Assembly (NCBI GenBank): GCA_038380795.1
Contig: CM076261.1
Location: 92,588,418-92,652,417, forward strand
Source of the DNA: Pyrocephalus nanus
Taxonomy: Eukaryota > Chordata > Aves > Passeriformes > Tyrannidae
Direction of reading: 5' to 3'
Length of the DNA stretch: 64,000 bases
Shown here: positions 1 through 14,764 of the stretch, in pieces
Position numbering within the stretch: the stretch's first letter is position 1
Layout of the letters: each line of letters starts with the position of its first letter
Notes under the pieces: model-generated
What the model was told of the DNA's origin: nothing
Databases searched by the model: none
What the model saw: the letters and a program-made list of their open reading frames with translations, nothing else
Program-made: the position numbers and the translations under genes

Positions 1-2530
1 AATTTAAAAATTTGCATTTAGAACTTATTATTTACTTAAAATAATTGAAGAGGAGATAAAAGTCCAACTATAGTGCTGAAGTCTGCAATATTCAACAGCT
101 TTATATTTATCTGATCCACAGCATTTCAGATGATAACAAGTTAAACCAGGAAAGAATAGTCTCACTGTATATAATGGAATATTGGAAAATGGAGCAGTGT
201 TGTTGTTAGCTACATAAATCTTCTGTTTAAATGTGATTATACTAAGCGTGCTGAGACTATAGCTTTTTAATTCCTTGCTCCAAATCTGAAAACCATAAAC
301 TGGGAATGAAGAGGTATAACAATTAACTTCTACTTGCCTCTTTTTTCACTCACCCACTTAAATAATTTGGACTCCTATGGCAATCACTATGCAGCAAAAC
401 TGTTAGTTACTTAATGAAATCAGAAATTTAAAATAATATTAATGGGAATATCTGCTCTATAAACACACCAATTTCCACAAGGGGCATAAGAGACCATTAA
501 TAGTCTTTCATACCATTAGGAAATTTGGAAGAGCCTAAGTATAGTAACACTTGAAGACTGAGTTAAATATGCTCCCTTTATCACAGCTGAACCATGCAAG
601 GACTGCAACCTTCTCGTTATCCAAAATAATGCCATACTGTACCTCCTACCTCTCTCTCAGTGGAATAGTAATAATCAGAGAAAAAAACGTTAAAATATAT
701 ATGTTCATAATCAGTTGCTCATGTGTGCAATTCAGTATTGCCTTTATATGGCAGAAAGTTCAAAAGGAAACATATGCAAATCAAAACCATGGAATTTTGT
801 GCCATATGCAAGACCAAAAAACCCTCAGTTCTACAGTCATACCCAGTTATCACTCCAGCTGCCTGAGTCTTCTCAGGAAAAGATGGAGACCCCAAAACAC
901 AAAAAGAAAAAATAGAGTTGAATAAGGAAAGCAACTCTGTTGTGTTCAGAACATCTTTTTCCAGGCAGCCTCAAGTGCAGGAACCAGGTCCTCACCTGCT
1001 GCAACCCCCATCTTCGTTCTGATTGCGCCCACAGCGAGCGTTAAGGAACACGGGACAGAAACCCCAAGTGTCTCTGCCCCTGGGACACCCCAAAGAGACC
1101 AGAAGCACCAGAAGGGAGCACTGTGGTCTGGCATCATTTCACAGCAAAGGCCCTGTCCTATCCAACACTGAGGGCTGTTGCTGGTCCCAGGGCCCTCCAG
1201 GATGGTACAGATGGGGTGGAGTTGGGTGTGTGACAGCCTCACACAGCCATGACAAACAACCTCCTGCTCGTGACAAACCTGGAGCATCAATTCACCCTCT
1301 CCTAAGAGAAAAGGCGTAAAAATCCCCAATAAATCAATGTTCCACTTTTAAAGTAAAATGACTGTGACACTGTACACATCTGAAAGGGTAATTTCAGAGA
1401 AGATCCTACTCTGAACCAAACTCAGGGTGCAAAAAGCACCAGGATAGCCTGTACATCTGGGAAATCATTCACATGTGGAGTCCATCTCAGTGATTGTTCA
1501 AGGGAAAATGCAGAGATACAGAGCTTTATACACATCAGGAAAATGCAAATTTCTTATAAAGGAAGTGTTCCAAACATTTTTTGGGTAGAATCACAGGATG
1601 CATGAATGCTCAGTGTGCAAGAGTACACACTTCACCACAGACTGTCACTTCAAGATAAAATTAGACTTTACATTCATAATGAATTATTAATTTACCAGCT
1701 ACTTGCTTGTCTTCTCTTTTTATATACAAAGATAACATTTGCCCTTTTCCCAGAGCACTGCAATGGAAGTTCACCTCAAGATGATTTACTGTGATAACCA
1801 AATTCTTTTCCAAGTCACTGTTTTTCCACTATAACCTTTGTAATTCTATCACACCTGCAACCTTCACATTTTCTAAATTTCTTAAAGAAGCAAGAGTTGT
1901 TCAGAGCACTCCTTGAAGAGTTTTGTATTCAAGTTAGCCCATGAAATGTTTAAATGTTTATTTTGCCACAGACACACCAATTCCTTTCATAGAGAGGGTT
2001 ACACAGATTTCATTGCAGATTCTCAAGTTCCACAAACAAGTTTTGTGAGTGATGACATACTTAACTAGGCAATCTAGAATCCTTGCCAAAGAGCAAAGCT
2101 GGGGGAAAGTCAGGACATCATCAGTTTAAGAAACCAAAGCACCAGAACAACAGGGTGCCTCTCCCACCAAAGCAAAGTGGTCCACGAAGTTTGACCTACA
2201 TAACTTATTTTTTAAGTAGTGCCAGGAAAAATGTTCACAAATGTGAGTGGGGGTGCAAGAAGCTTTTTAATCATGCTCCCTAAATCTTGGTTTACAGTGA
2301 GTGTGTGTCACCTGAGGAGGAATACAGGTTCCCTAGCAGCCAATTGCTCAGTATGAATAATAAAAATTATATACATCTCACTCACATGCACACAGTTTCA
2401 CCTAAACAATTTTTTCCCCCAAGACACTGTATACAGGATAAGTTTATTTAATGCTTCCTCCGGCAATAACACCTCTGTGTATTTAGAAACACTCTCAGAA
2501 AGCAGCTATTTTCAGAAAACAAACCAGTAG
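1..2530. other. Intronic sequence, nothing recognised
   Basis: AT-rich unique-looking sequence. A locally GC-richer patch at about 950-1300 has overlapping short open frames on both strands, with no splice-bounded block or known repeat that I can name. Confidence 0.5.
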
Positions 2531-2685
2531 GGATTGTTCACCCTGGAAAAGAGAATGTTCTTGGGAGACCTCACAGCAACCTTTCAGTATTTGAAAGAGG
2601 CTCGTAAGAATAAGATGGGGGCAAATTTTTTTAGCAGGACTTGTAGTGATAGAACAAGAGATTTTAAACTGAAGGAAATAATGGC
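2531..2685 (+). repeat. CR1 LINE fragment (old, interior of 3' part)
   Basis: The order 'TTGTTCACCCTGGAAAAGAG', then GGAGACCTCACAGCA, CAGTATTTGAAAGAGG, and finally TAGTGATAGAACAAG plus TTTAAACTGAAGGAA, follows the region upstream of the CR1 3' UTR. The copy is degenerate and lacks the terminal octamer tail, so it is truncated at both ends. Confidence 0.8.
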
Positions 2686-4773
2686 TAATGAACCAAGGTG
2701 TAGCTTCTACTGCTTCTGTTGCTCATTATAGTGAGCCTTTGGCAGCCCTGGATCCAACTCCAGCCAAATGCAGAGCTCGAATTGTCTTCACTTTTATCTC
2801 ATGGCCTTTCTATTGACTTACCTCTGCACACTTTGCCCCACATATTGCTGTGCTGTGTTAGTTGTCTGCTGTGCTCTAAAATACTCTGGTATTTCAGCCA
2901 AAACTTCCCATTTGGAAATCACCACATCTTACCAAACAACTGCCCTGCCAGGTGCCCTCACATTCAGTGAGCCGTGATCTTGAGCTCCTACGGGAAAGGG
3001 CAGTGAAACCAAAGGGCCATCAGACTCAGATCTGAACACTACAGCCAGAAATTCAGTATTTCTTTAATTATTACGATGGAATGATACTCCATTTGGAACA
3101 GCTGACTGGCACATTAACCTCCCTCAGTCAATTAGGGTGGTAGAGACATGGCATCCGGACAGTGACTGCACAGCCCTGATGTCCAGACAGCGGCACAACC
3201 AACCTCGAAGAACTAAAGCAAATTAAACAAACCTGTTAAAGTCAAATGAGATCAAAGGGATTTTTACTCCTGTTTCCTGCGGTTCAGAAATAGTTTGAAC
3301 ACAGTAGTTTGGATTTTAGAAAGGAAAATTTCACCTGTCAGCAAAGTCACACCTGGGAAGCTTTCACAGAACAAGTAGCTTCATAAAGGATCTCAGAGGT
3401 AAAAACAGGGGGTTTGGTATCACTCATAAAACAGCATTTCTTACCACCTTCATATACATAAATCTCTTACATGAGAATGGATTTCTTCACTACATTTGGA
3501 GGAAGTGAGGGAAGAAGGGATTATAAATACTACAAGTTATGAGCAGTCAACCAGCGGTGCGAGACAAAGACACTTTGGTTTTACAGACAGACTTCCCTGA
3601 GCGCCCTTTGTTACCATGGCAAGCACAAAGCACCCAGCTGAGAAACAATTTAAAACAAAATCCCCAAAATATGATCTTTCAATTAAAAGTTTACATTGAA
3701 GATACCATTTTGAGTCTACTACTACACTTCTTCAGACGTTTCCTGATTTTTAAGATAAGGTATTCTTCCTAAAGTGAAGAATACTCTGAGAGGATAAAGA
3801 AGTGATAAAATTTTTCATTTAAGTATTTCACTCATGTCTACTTGAAACAATGCTTTAAAAAGACCTAGCTTTAAAAGTATTTATTTTTAGATTAACCTTT
3901 TCAGTGCTTCATAAACTTAGAAGGAATTGCCTCAAGTAAAACACTGACTTGGTATTTAAAATGCATAAACATTGAAGGTAGGATTAGTTTCAGCATTTAG
4001 TTTTAACATAGACATTTATTAAGTCTTTTCATTTACCTAAATCTAAATTTTATTAACTATAACAAAATATTCAACCAAAATTCTGTGATTCTCTGTTTCT
4101 TTGTAGTGTTCCCTTATAAAAAGATTAAAAAGCCCAGAAGATGATGGTATCTAAACTTCTGTAAGACATTTTTTCCTTCTTAAGAAAAGGGAAACTGCAA
4201 GGTAAAACTCAATGGTACCAAGATAGAAAACAATTATTTGAGATCTCTTTTGTGAAAATTACATACACTTTCCACTCACTGACTAGCTTTTTCTTACTAT
4301 ATAAAAACCCAGGAATATTTAGATTTAGGCATCCATTTCAAACTAAATCCGTTTAGGAATCAGACTTATTCTCCCCATATCTGCACTTCCAGCTTATGAA
4401 AGAGTTGAAATTCACTGGTATATAGATCACTTGCATGTTTTTTTCTTCAAACCATGCTGTGCCATGAGATTCCCAGTTCCTGCAGAGAAGTTAAACCCCC
4501 AAAAAATACATAGAGGGCCACAGTTATTCACATACACAGAGCTTTGAGCCTATCTGACAGTTAACAATTTTTTTTCTTTACTCTTTTCCATCTACAAAGA
4601 ACAATTCAACATAGAAATTCTAGAGCCATATTATCTCAAAATGACAGGCTACTACTGCCAGACAAATTGTACCCCAAAACTGTGTAGTATTTTTACATAC
4701 CTCCCCGTGCCCAGCTGAGAAGTCACCTTGGTTCTGATGCACTAATTTTGCTCTGAGTGACTCAATTATAGAG

Positions 4774-4804
4774 TATATATATATTATATATATATATAAT
4801 ATAA
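4774..4804. repeat. TA-rich dinucleotide tract
   Basis: Interrupted (TA)n with near-perfect self-complementarity. It is likely a polymorphic microsatellite. Confidence 0.85.
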
Positions 4805-5463
4805 TGGGTTAAAGGGTTAATATTAAAACTGGAAGCACATTATATTAAAATTGGGTTTATATTTCCTATGCCAAGCAAATAATACTGTAAAAATACTAAG
4901 CGAAGATTACATGATCTGCTTTGTTCTGAAATTAAGCTTTTTACACAAAAGATTTCCTTTTTTATTGCTCACTGTCCTCCATTTCTCTTCTTCCACACAA
5001 CTACAAAAGAGATGCCATCAAGCAGTAAATCGAGGAATAAAGCTGCAGAGATTTTTTTACTCCCATTTATTCCCATTGAGCCTCCCTCAGGGATATACAA
5101 ATTGGAAATTGCTAAATTATCATCTAATAGGCAGAAACAACGTAGGCGAGACCAATTAAGTAAAAGGCAGAAAGTTGTATTACACGTGTAATTAAATTAA
5201 ATTCTTTGACTAGACTACATTAGAATCGTTCCCAAAAAAAAGGACAAAAAAAGGACTTTAATCAGCACATGACATATTGTGTGACATGTCACTAAAATAG
5301 TACATTAAGAGTTTTGATATCACTAAAAAGAACATTTTTCTTGATTGTAAATCAATTTACTTCCAGGTGGTAGGAAATGGGCTAAACAGCAGCATTCCCT
5401 CCTAAATACACAAGACTCTAAATGATGCATAATTGAGTACAAAGTCATAAAACAGTAGTATTC

Positions 5464-5481
5464 TTTTTTTTTTTTTTTTTT
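5464..5481. repeat. Poly-T run (18)
   Basis: Uninterrupted run of 18 T. No retrocopy body was recognised next to it on either side. Confidence 0.9.
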
Positions 5482-8400
5482 AGCTGTAATATCCTTCAGG
5501 AAGATACCTACACAGGCTTTTTCCAGAGGGACTGTTCTCTTACAGAAATCCACACACTCTCACAGAACACAGGAGTGACATAACTAGGGATAATTTTGGC
5601 TCTTCACCACAAACATCATCAAAAATAATGATGCAGTGGGGGGAGAAAAAATTGCAAACAACTCTGACTTCCAAGTTTTCTGGCTCTTCATCTCTTGCCG
5701 TTCTCAGCACTGAGACAAAACACTCATTGTGGGCACAGCTCAGCCGTGCCCAGAGCCCCGTCCTGGTGCCCCTGCACTGGCACTCTGGTCCAGCTTTTGG
5801 AGCTGGAACCCAGGCTGGGATGGAAGCAAACTCCAAAAGGCAGATACAAGGGACTCCCCTGGGCTATGAAGCCAGAGGAGGAGGAAAAGAAACATTTGCC
5901 TCCTCCCATGGTGCTTTTTGCACTCTTTTGCTGTCTGAAAATTATCTAAACCAGTTAAAAAGTGAGGCACCTCCATCCCACTTGGAGAGCAATACAATAT
6001 GACTTAGTTAAATTAATAATTGTTCATTTAGCTTCAAATCAGAATATCACGAATTGATTAACAGCCCTAAGTACAAATTGCCTTTTGGAACTAAATTAAT
6101 TCTGCAATTGTTCAGCTACCAAGGGGGACAAACAGATCCACAAACCTGGAACAACCCTAAGCCAAATCAGTATTTTCCTTCAAGTAATTCCCAATAACTC
6201 ACTTTTTACTGATTTCTTTTTATGTTATATTTCTTCAGATAATACCATTTCCATAGCAAATCTGTGACAATCTGTCTCAAGGAATTTCCTATCTTACTGG
6301 AATATACCTGCCAAACCAGCTTAAAAAAACCTGATTAAATCATCAACATTATTTCAGTATCGGAAATATCACCTCACTGTTTCTTTTTCTTTCATACATG
6401 TAGACAAATTAAAATGGAGAGCTGGAAAGGAAATAAAGTGATTTGCTTTCGCAATTGAATAGCATGGAAATGCAGGGGGAAATAAAACCCACGTGGTTTA
6501 AACTGCCTTGGAAAAAAAAAAATTAATGAGTTTATATCAAAAGAACAACCAGCTTTTAAAAATTATTGATATTTGAAAATGTTAATTACTTGTATTAATC
6601 AGTTCCTGTGCGCAAGGGATCAAATATAAGTGAGTTAGAGCAGCTGACAGCAGCACTGAGAATAGCAAGAGGCCACAAGGAAGACAAAGAGCAGGGCTTG
6701 TTTTGGTGAGCCTGTTTTCAGGACAAGTTGTACAGACATAACCAACTGTCTAATGTCACCCTGTGCTTGAAAATATCATCGTACAGGAGTCCAGCCTGCA
6801 CAGCCTCCCAGATAATGCCAGATAAACGACAAGAAGCTCTCCTTCAAAATTACAGACGGCCAGCTTTTTCCAGAAAAGGAGACCTAACATCGAAACAAGG
6901 AGAGAACACCAGAAAGAGGCTGATTTGAACCCACGTGGAGCAGCCTGGAAAACAAACAGAGTTCCTGACGTAAAAATATTCCTCATTTAAATTTAAATTC
7001 TGCTATTAAAGCCTGAGTTTACGAATTTATTGCCTGGTGTCACCATTTTATCAGCACTCACTAATCACTCCATAACTTACTCTCATAAAATTCTCTATGT
7101 CACATTAAACAGCTCACGACTCTGGATATTCTGAAGTCCCATCCCACTCAAGTCCCTGCGTATTCAGAAGGAGGACAAGTGACAGCTGAAATAAGCTGCC
7201 AGTGATGCCCATGTAAAGATATGTTTTGCACCAATATATCAAGGGGAAAAAAGGAGACAGTGGTCAAGAATGATGGATCTCTTGTGCCTGGCACTGCTGG
7301 GCATGGCAGTGTTGCTGCAGGATGAGAGAGGGTACAGGCTGCTCGGGAGTAATGCAGGACACACTAATAAGAAGCAAGTTAGAATGTTGTTTACAGAACA
7401 CAGCACAGCCTAATATTTTATTTATTATTATTATTATGGATAATTTAAAAAAAAAAATCTCAGTGACTTACCACAAACTTCACTTTCCAAATTTACTACT
7501 TAGCAAGTCTCAATTCAAATGAAAAACAGGATTAGCTCCCAACTTCCATCATGATGCATATGCTCTTCTACCTTTAAATTAATGTTCCTGAATTTCTTAG
7601 CATTCACCTTTCATTTCATTTTGCATGCATACTTTGCTTTTCCCTCCAGTGAGTAATAAATAATACACAATATAAAGTGTAATGCCTAGGAATAAATCTG
7701 AACTGAATTCAGGGGGGGGGAAGGGAAACAGAGTTGTTACATTCATGTCAGGATCCAAAAGCATAAGGTCTGATCAAGCAGCTGAAAAGACAACACTTGT
7801 AACAATAATGGGTATCAAATATGTAAGAGGGGGGAAAAAGTAACACCAAACCCTAAAGAATTGCAAGTGCATGGAATTAATAATGATTAAATATTTACTA
7901 AATCTACCAATGTAACTGCATTCTTTTTCTCACATTTCCTCCAAAGTTCAGTAGATCTCATAATGTAGTTTCTTTTCTTAAGGATGAAAATTTTGATTGC
8001 TTCATTATTTTTATTGCCCTAAGCCTTTCCAGGACAATAAATTACTTTTTCTTGTGACAGCTTTAGGAGAGATGTAGGCTTCCTGATCTGAAGGTACAAA
8101 AACATTTTGCATTTTGATGTAACTTTTTACTATAGATAAGAAATCCTCTATTCTCAATCTCAGTTCTATTAATAATTAAAGTGATTTTTTGCAACACAAG
8201 AGCTGTTTCAAAATTGCAGAAAAATCCTTAGACAACACTTCAGCCCCACCCATAAAAGCTCACTGCTTAAACTAAGCTGATAAACGATAATACTTTTCTT
8301 AATATGCACTAATGATATTCTAAAAAACTATCTTACAATTCATTGGGTCAGTGAGCCCAAATCAAATTTCTTTTATCATTTAATTCCTGCCTTCCAGCCT

Positions 8401-10439
8401 TCTAATCCCCACATTCAGATTTTTAATGCTTACAATCTTTTTTCCCCACTCATCACTATCAATAACAAACTTTTCCAAAGTCTCTGCTATTTCCAGAAGA
8501 GGTGAAAAGGAAAGATGGATTTTGGCCAAGTAACTAGAATTCAGTTAGAAGTCCTGTAGGTAAAACATGGTCCAGGCTATAATGAATCCGTGTCACACTC
8601 TTGCACTCCAGTAGCTAATCAGTTTGTAATATTTATAAATACAGAAAAAGAAGGTTCTTTACCAAGAATTGAAAGCTCTTTTTTCTGTGTGCACTTGAGT
8701 GTTTATGCATTGCCTACACTCACCTGTGTGATGTAAACTGCCTTTTTAGCCTCAGCCCTGTCACCTCACTTAACACCTCACCCAAGCCATGACCCATCCA
8801 CATGATGCTGGATAATTACCCAAAAAAGGATAGTGTACTTCCCTCACCCCCTTCAGCTTCTCTCAGTGTCCAAGCTGAATTCAACTTAAAAAATGAGATC
8901 GATAGAGGGAAAAAATCAGTTGATTTAAAATTGAAGGCCTTAAAGAGTTTGTAATTAACTCTATCAAGCTGGGAGTTAAATTATTCTCTGGCCACCAAGA
9001 AAAGACAAGCTGCACCTTCTCCTGCTGTCAGTGAAATATGTGTAGCTGATCTGGGGTAAATTCACCACTCAGTTCAGTGCAGAGAGGCTCCCAGACCATG
9101 CACTTCCAATCTGAACTTCAGGGCAATTTCATAAATCAAAAGATCAAGCAGCTGTTGGCAACTCACTTATGATAATATGAATATATTTACTGCAGCAGCT
9201 TCGATGAGTTCTTCCTAAAGGTATTTTCAGTAAGAGCTGGAATTGAGGAAAAGCATCCATCATTAGTCACAAATGAGGGAATTAGAAACAGATCTGATCT
9301 GGGACAGCAGCACCCACAGCAGAGCACAATCTCTGGTTGGTATCCAACACAAAATGAAATTCCAGGTATGTTCAGCGCTGAGAATTAAGTAAAGGACACT
9401 ATTTGGGGTGTTACCTCTTTTGTCTGGAAGTCAGAAATTGCTCCAAAAAAACCATCAAAAAGCTTTGTGCTTCATTTTACACTAATTTACTGACTCCAGA
9501 TCATACATCCCACGAGCACCCACCAGGACCTGCAACGTGATGGAGCCCAGAGCTCCAGTGCCCCAGTGCAGCAGAGATCTTGACTCCTAACCAGGGAAAA
9601 GCCTTAACAGGGTAAGGGCTGCAGATGAAAGGCTCTTTTTTGCAGATGCTGGCCGTGTTTGATGTCATCAAACAAAAAGCATGTCTCAAATTAACTCCAG
9701 TAAGCGAAACAGCTGCACAATCACCTCCAGACATCTTTGTTCCTGTTTGTAGTAATGATAAAAAATAACTGCATTTAACCTGAGGTGCCCACATCCACTG
9801 GTGCAGAGACCTCCATGTACAGCCTTAGAGCTACAGAGAATCCAAACTACACATCCTTGCATAGGTAAGCATCTTGTCCTAGGAAAAACTGATTGATTTA
9901 CACAAAAACATGCAAAATATGAAAACCACCCACCCCCAGAGGATGGATAGATACAAATCAGTTTTCCTCATGAAGTGATACCATTCTATTTCAACCACAG
10001 TTAACATATTTAACTCCAATTACAATTTTCTGAAATTCAGAATAAGTCTCTGCTGCTTTTTTTTTTTGTTATCAGAAAATAGCTGCTGTAAAGCTCCGTT
10101 CTTCTCAAATGAGAGGAGACCTTGTGGAGAAGACATTTAGTAGTGTTTCTAAGGTGGCTTCCATGAGGAATGCTCCTGAAAAGGACGGAGAAAAACTGGT
10201 GGGCAAAGTATTCTCACTGGTAAGGGATTTAACAGTGGGATTTACTTCAAGACAAAATGCAGCTGTGCTGTCTATATAGGTGTTAAAATACCCTTTAAAC
10301 CAAAAGGGAAGAAGACAAAGAGGATGGTTCCTGGAAGATCTGGGATGTCAGATGATGACCATTATTGCTGTGTATCAACAATTGCAGCCAAGGTAGATGA
10401 GGGACATTGATAATCCTCTTGTAAAGCTAAAGATCCTTG

Positions 10440-11190
10440 CTGGAGCTCAATTAGGGGGTCACAGAACAAAGGACAGCTTTTGCAAAGGCAGCTGAAGCCT
10501 TACAGGCACTCATTATGCACAGGGAACTGCAACTCCCTCTTCTCCAGCCCCTTCAACCGTGGGATTTCTTGTTGGCAGAGTGCTCTGCGTGTCTCAGTTC
10601 TGAGAAAACAGTATCTGAGCTGCAGGCCCTGCTCACTGCACCGACCTGTGACACAATAATGCCCCAGGCCTGCCTTGACTGAGCACGCTGACTGTAACAG
10701 CGGGTATGTTGTTAATAGCATGTCATGGACAGCAGCAATTTCAGGCATCTCAAGGACGCAGAGAGACAACACACTTCTATTAAGGTAATTGTGTTTCTGA
10801 GAAAAGGTTTTCAAGATGTTCCTGGGAAGTCCTGCGAGTTTTAATGCTGTGGAATCTTCAGGGAAAGACTGAGATTTCCCTGGAACTGTGCAAAGGGGGG
10901 CTCGCTGAAGAACAGGGACCTGACAGGGGCTGTGGTGAGGAACTGATGGCAGAAAGACTCGTGGCCATAGGGACCACCAGGGCTGAGGAGGGCAATTTTC
11001 TTCCCTTTGTTGAGGCTGATAAAGGCAGCTTGACTGAGGTCTGCCCGACCCCACACCGAAATTACCTACGGGGCACTTACGCAACTGAGAAGGTAAAATT
11101 CTGCTCTTCTCACCAGAGCACAAATCAAGGACCTTCCTCAAGACTGGGTTTCAATTCTGTAACTTTTGTTGTTTGCCTTTGAAGAGAGGA
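10440..11190. other. GC/CpG-richer segment with the longest ORF; unidentified
   Basis: This segment is visibly richer in G, C and CpG than its surroundings. It holds the longest open frame of the window, minus strand 10500-11141, 213 codons. The conceptual protein is rich in Cys, Pro, Gln and Ser. It has no domain, signal peptide or membrane segment that I recognise, and no splice-bounded block was seen. The best guess is a degenerate transposable element or a chance frame in GC-richer DNA. It is not called as a gene. Confidence 0.35.
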
Positions 11191-13844
11191 AACCAAAAAA
11201 GGAAAACCTCTGTGCTTTGGGATGAAGCACCAAATATTGATATTGAGAGGCAGAAACAGAGAGAAATGAACGAAACCCTCAAAGCCCAACAGATTTGAGG
11301 TTGACATCCACGAGTGAAAAACACCTGTACAAATTTTGTCTAAGCTCTCAGAACACAGGCAAGGCAATATTCTAGAAGAGACAGCGAGGACAAGAGAAAA
11401 ATGCAGCTGCAATGCCATGCTAACAATGACACAGGTGGATGAAGTCTCCTTCAGCAGATACCCACATATTTAGGGGGTTTTAATTTTAGGGGCATTGATT
11501 CATTGAGTATGGGAGAAATTAAAGTATTTGGTGACAAGCAGAAGGAAACACACATCTGTGTTAGAAAGCATACATGGGGCCATCACTGAAAGAGGAAAAA
11601 AAACCCCAGCTGTGTTTATTTTCACAACACCAAAATGCGTCAAAAGCCAACCATACAAAGAGAACTGACGTAGTTGCTACAAAGCATTATTTCCACAGCC
11701 AGTTTTCATTAACAGAAAAATACCTGAAGATCCTAGACTTTGATCAAATGATGTGTGCACAAGAAGCAAGCTATTTTATGAGATTACAAGACAAGCGTTT
11801 CTCAATTCCATCCAGGAAAAAGAAAAAGAAAATAGAAAGACAAAATGCAAGTCACTGCATGGTGAAACTGCCCCTGTTCCAGCACCTTACAAACCAGTCT
11901 TTCTCTGGGCCATGTTTTAATTGTGATATTTTTTTTAAATTGAGTTAATAATGTGCAGATAGTTAAGGTAATTTTTTTTCTCCCTGGTTTAAATTGCTGA
12001 TTCAAACCTTTGGCTATTTTAGGAAAATCTGGGGGTTTGGTTTTATCCTGAAATTGCACTTTTTTTCAAAAAATCTACAAATACAGCATAAAGACGATAC
12101 ACTACAAACTACACCTGTTCTTTTTAAGGGAGAAAACCACACAACCAGACCAAAGCAGCCAGAATCCACCTCCCAGCAAACATACAGCTGCACTGAATCA
12201 TTAAGCCAGCATAAGGCTTAAAAGCATAAATCTCAGCTTTTAAGCGCAAAACAGAATTCAATTTTAATTACTGAGCCATGACCACTGCTTCTTTAACAAT
12301 GCTATAAAAAGCTACTTGGCTTTTCAAATTTAAGAAAGTCAGTGTCACATAAATATGCCCACAAAAGGCCTAAAAATACCTTAAAGCTGCTTACCCCCAA
12401 GGTCAGAAGGAGCAGACACAAAGAAATGAAGCCCTACAAAGAGCTGCCAACAGGAAAATATTGTTGACAGAAGTGAAGGTGTTGCCACTGGTCCACAGCT
12501 ATTTCTTCACAATTCTTCAGTGTCAACTTATGCCAAGTTATACTCGTGCAGTTCTCACCAGTGAACCACTTTACTGGTGTTCAGACAATGTTTATTTGTA
12601 ATTATTAACTGAAAATAAATTGGGTGCCTGTTCCTTCCACTCTTTGCTAACAATGTCCTACTGAAGGAGAACAAGGATAAATGTATTTGAGATGCATTAA
12701 GGCAGAAAACAGTAATTTTCAACATTTCAGTGTAGTCCAACATGACTCATTACTATGATTGCAGAGGTCACACAAAATGTTGATTCTCATACATCAGAAA
12801 ACTTGTCTATATGGATCTTCTAATGGATTCCTCCCCAGCTCCTGATGGAAACAAAACCAGTCTCATCACAGCCCAACCACTACTTTAACACTTTCTCAGA
12901 GTGGAAAAATACAGTGGAAGTAGTGGTAATGATGGGGGCTCAGAATTCCTAGAGAATTTCTTCTCTTTTCTCTTTTGGCTGTGGCAGGTCTACACTTGGT
13001 AGAATGTCGTATCACAAGACAGAGAGTCCCTCTTTGTAGACCTTGAGAAACAATCTAACAAGATCATCAATAAGTGTGCTCTGAACACCAGTAAAGGGAT
13101 TCACTGTTAAAAATCTGGGGACTTCAGTGATTCTCCACTGACTTGAGTTTACCTGCCTTGCAAAGGATGAAGGACTGAGCCAGCCCTCCTGTGATTTGAA
13201 AGTCTGATTTATGGAATCCAAATATTTCAAATCTGATGTTTCAAGCATTCTCCCATCCCTTGCAGCTGTATTTTTTTTCCTCATTACGCTTTTTTTTGAG
13301 CTTTAATGTTTTCCTTAGAAATGGGCACAGAAAGTATTTGATTACTGAAGTAAGAAGTCACGGGCTGAAACAAAGCCGTAAGAAATACTGCACCTTGTCA
13401 AAGGTGATAAGTGCCTCTGATTATCCTTGACTGCATTTCCTGGGCTCAGCATTTCATTAAATAGCAATGCTCTCTTTTAAAAATAGATTTACCACCATCA
13501 CGTCCTAAGGGTCTTTCATGTTTTTAGCTATGTACAGAAATACTACTTTCCTCAGTAATTATATCTGATTTTCACTTTCAACATTACTGGTAAGATTTGT
13601 TAAGTTTGGGTAATACAACCTGAAACGAGTCATGAACACTAACACAGCTTTTTAACTCTGTTTTAAGAGTTTCCCTTCAGCTTGAGGAATGAATAACTTC
13701 CTTGGAGAAATTACGAAATGCCTTAAGAATTATGTATTAATTAATTAATGAGGTGAATTTGGCTGTTACATCCTTGGGAAGGAACAAAGCAGTCAAACAT
13801 TGACATGTGGCAAAATAAATCAGCTGAAAGGTGGAGAAGCAAAG
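11191..13844. other. Intronic sequence, nothing recognised
   Basis: Low-complexity AT-rich stretches and short open frames only. No repeat family or exon was seen. Confidence 0.5.
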
Positions 13845-13849
13845 CAGAA

Positions 13850-14042
13850 GGGGTGGTCAGGCACTGGAAGAGGCTGCCCAGGGAAGTGGTGGAATCACCA
13901 TCCTTAGAGGTGTTCCAAGGACATGAACATGTGGCACCCTGGGAGATGTTTTAGTGGTGGAATTGACAATTCTGGGGCAATAGTTTGACTTGATGATCTT
14001 ATAGGTCTTTTCTAACCTTACTGATCCTCTGATTCTATGAAT
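13850..14042 (+). repeat. CR1 LINE 3' end
   Basis: GTGGTCAGGCACTGGAAGAGGCTGCCCAGGGAAGTGG begins the copy, in the usual CR1 order. It continues through TTTGACTTGATGATCTTATAGGTC and ends in CTGATTCTATGAA, the CR1 tail. Divergence from the longer copies here (for example 26.2 kb) suggests an older or different subfamily, similar to the tail at 61.3 kb. Confidence 0.92.
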
Positions 14043-14764
14043 GCAGGGATTTTTTGCTGTATATTCACAACATTCTTCTAGCACATTTCAGGACAGAAAG
14101 TGTCTGCAGCACCCGCTTAATAATGCCTGATCAAAATCTGCTTTTTTTCTTAAATAAATATGATGTTAAATAAAATGGCTGACCCTGTATTAAAAATATA
14201 TTTATGTTGGTGGAAGTCTTAATGAAACATTGGAAAGAGCAAGTTTATTTTTAAATAAACATTTTTCTTGGTGTAATAGACGTAAATGGCTCTGCTCTGC
14301 AGAATACTTGTAGAATACTCTAATTGGGGACAGCAACAGGAAAGCTGAATTGATTTACTGTTAACTGAAACTCAGAAAACAACATTTTCTGCAAGATGTC
14401 AAATATCTATTTCCTTTCTTCATTGGCAGAAGATTCATCAAACATCACATAAGGTAAATACATTACTACCAGAACAGGAAAAAAAAAAAAATAAAATAAA
14501 TACTATCTACTCAGAAGTACAATCCAACTGCAGAATATTTGCTTCTAGGGAAAAACCAGAATTATCTAGTGCTTTCACAAGTCAAGATGCTCTTCTAAAT
14601 TGGAAACTCCAAATCAAATATTGGTCACTTCTGAATGTAGTTCTTAAAAGATTTACCATTACATTTGGGATAAGGACATAGCCATATTCTAATGAAAATC
14701 TCTTAAAAACACAATACCTCTAACTCACACTAGTAGACCAAAATAGGAAGAATAAAGAGTAAGA

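Larger units (their letters stand above)
2686..10060. other. Intronic sequence with simple tracts only
   Basis: No gene or named interspersed repeat was recognised. Simple-sequence tracts occur at 4774-4804 (TA) and 5464-5481 (T), with an 8-G run near 7712. A GC-richer patch at about 5690-5960 has overlapping open frames on both strands but no exon signature. Confidence 0.5.
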
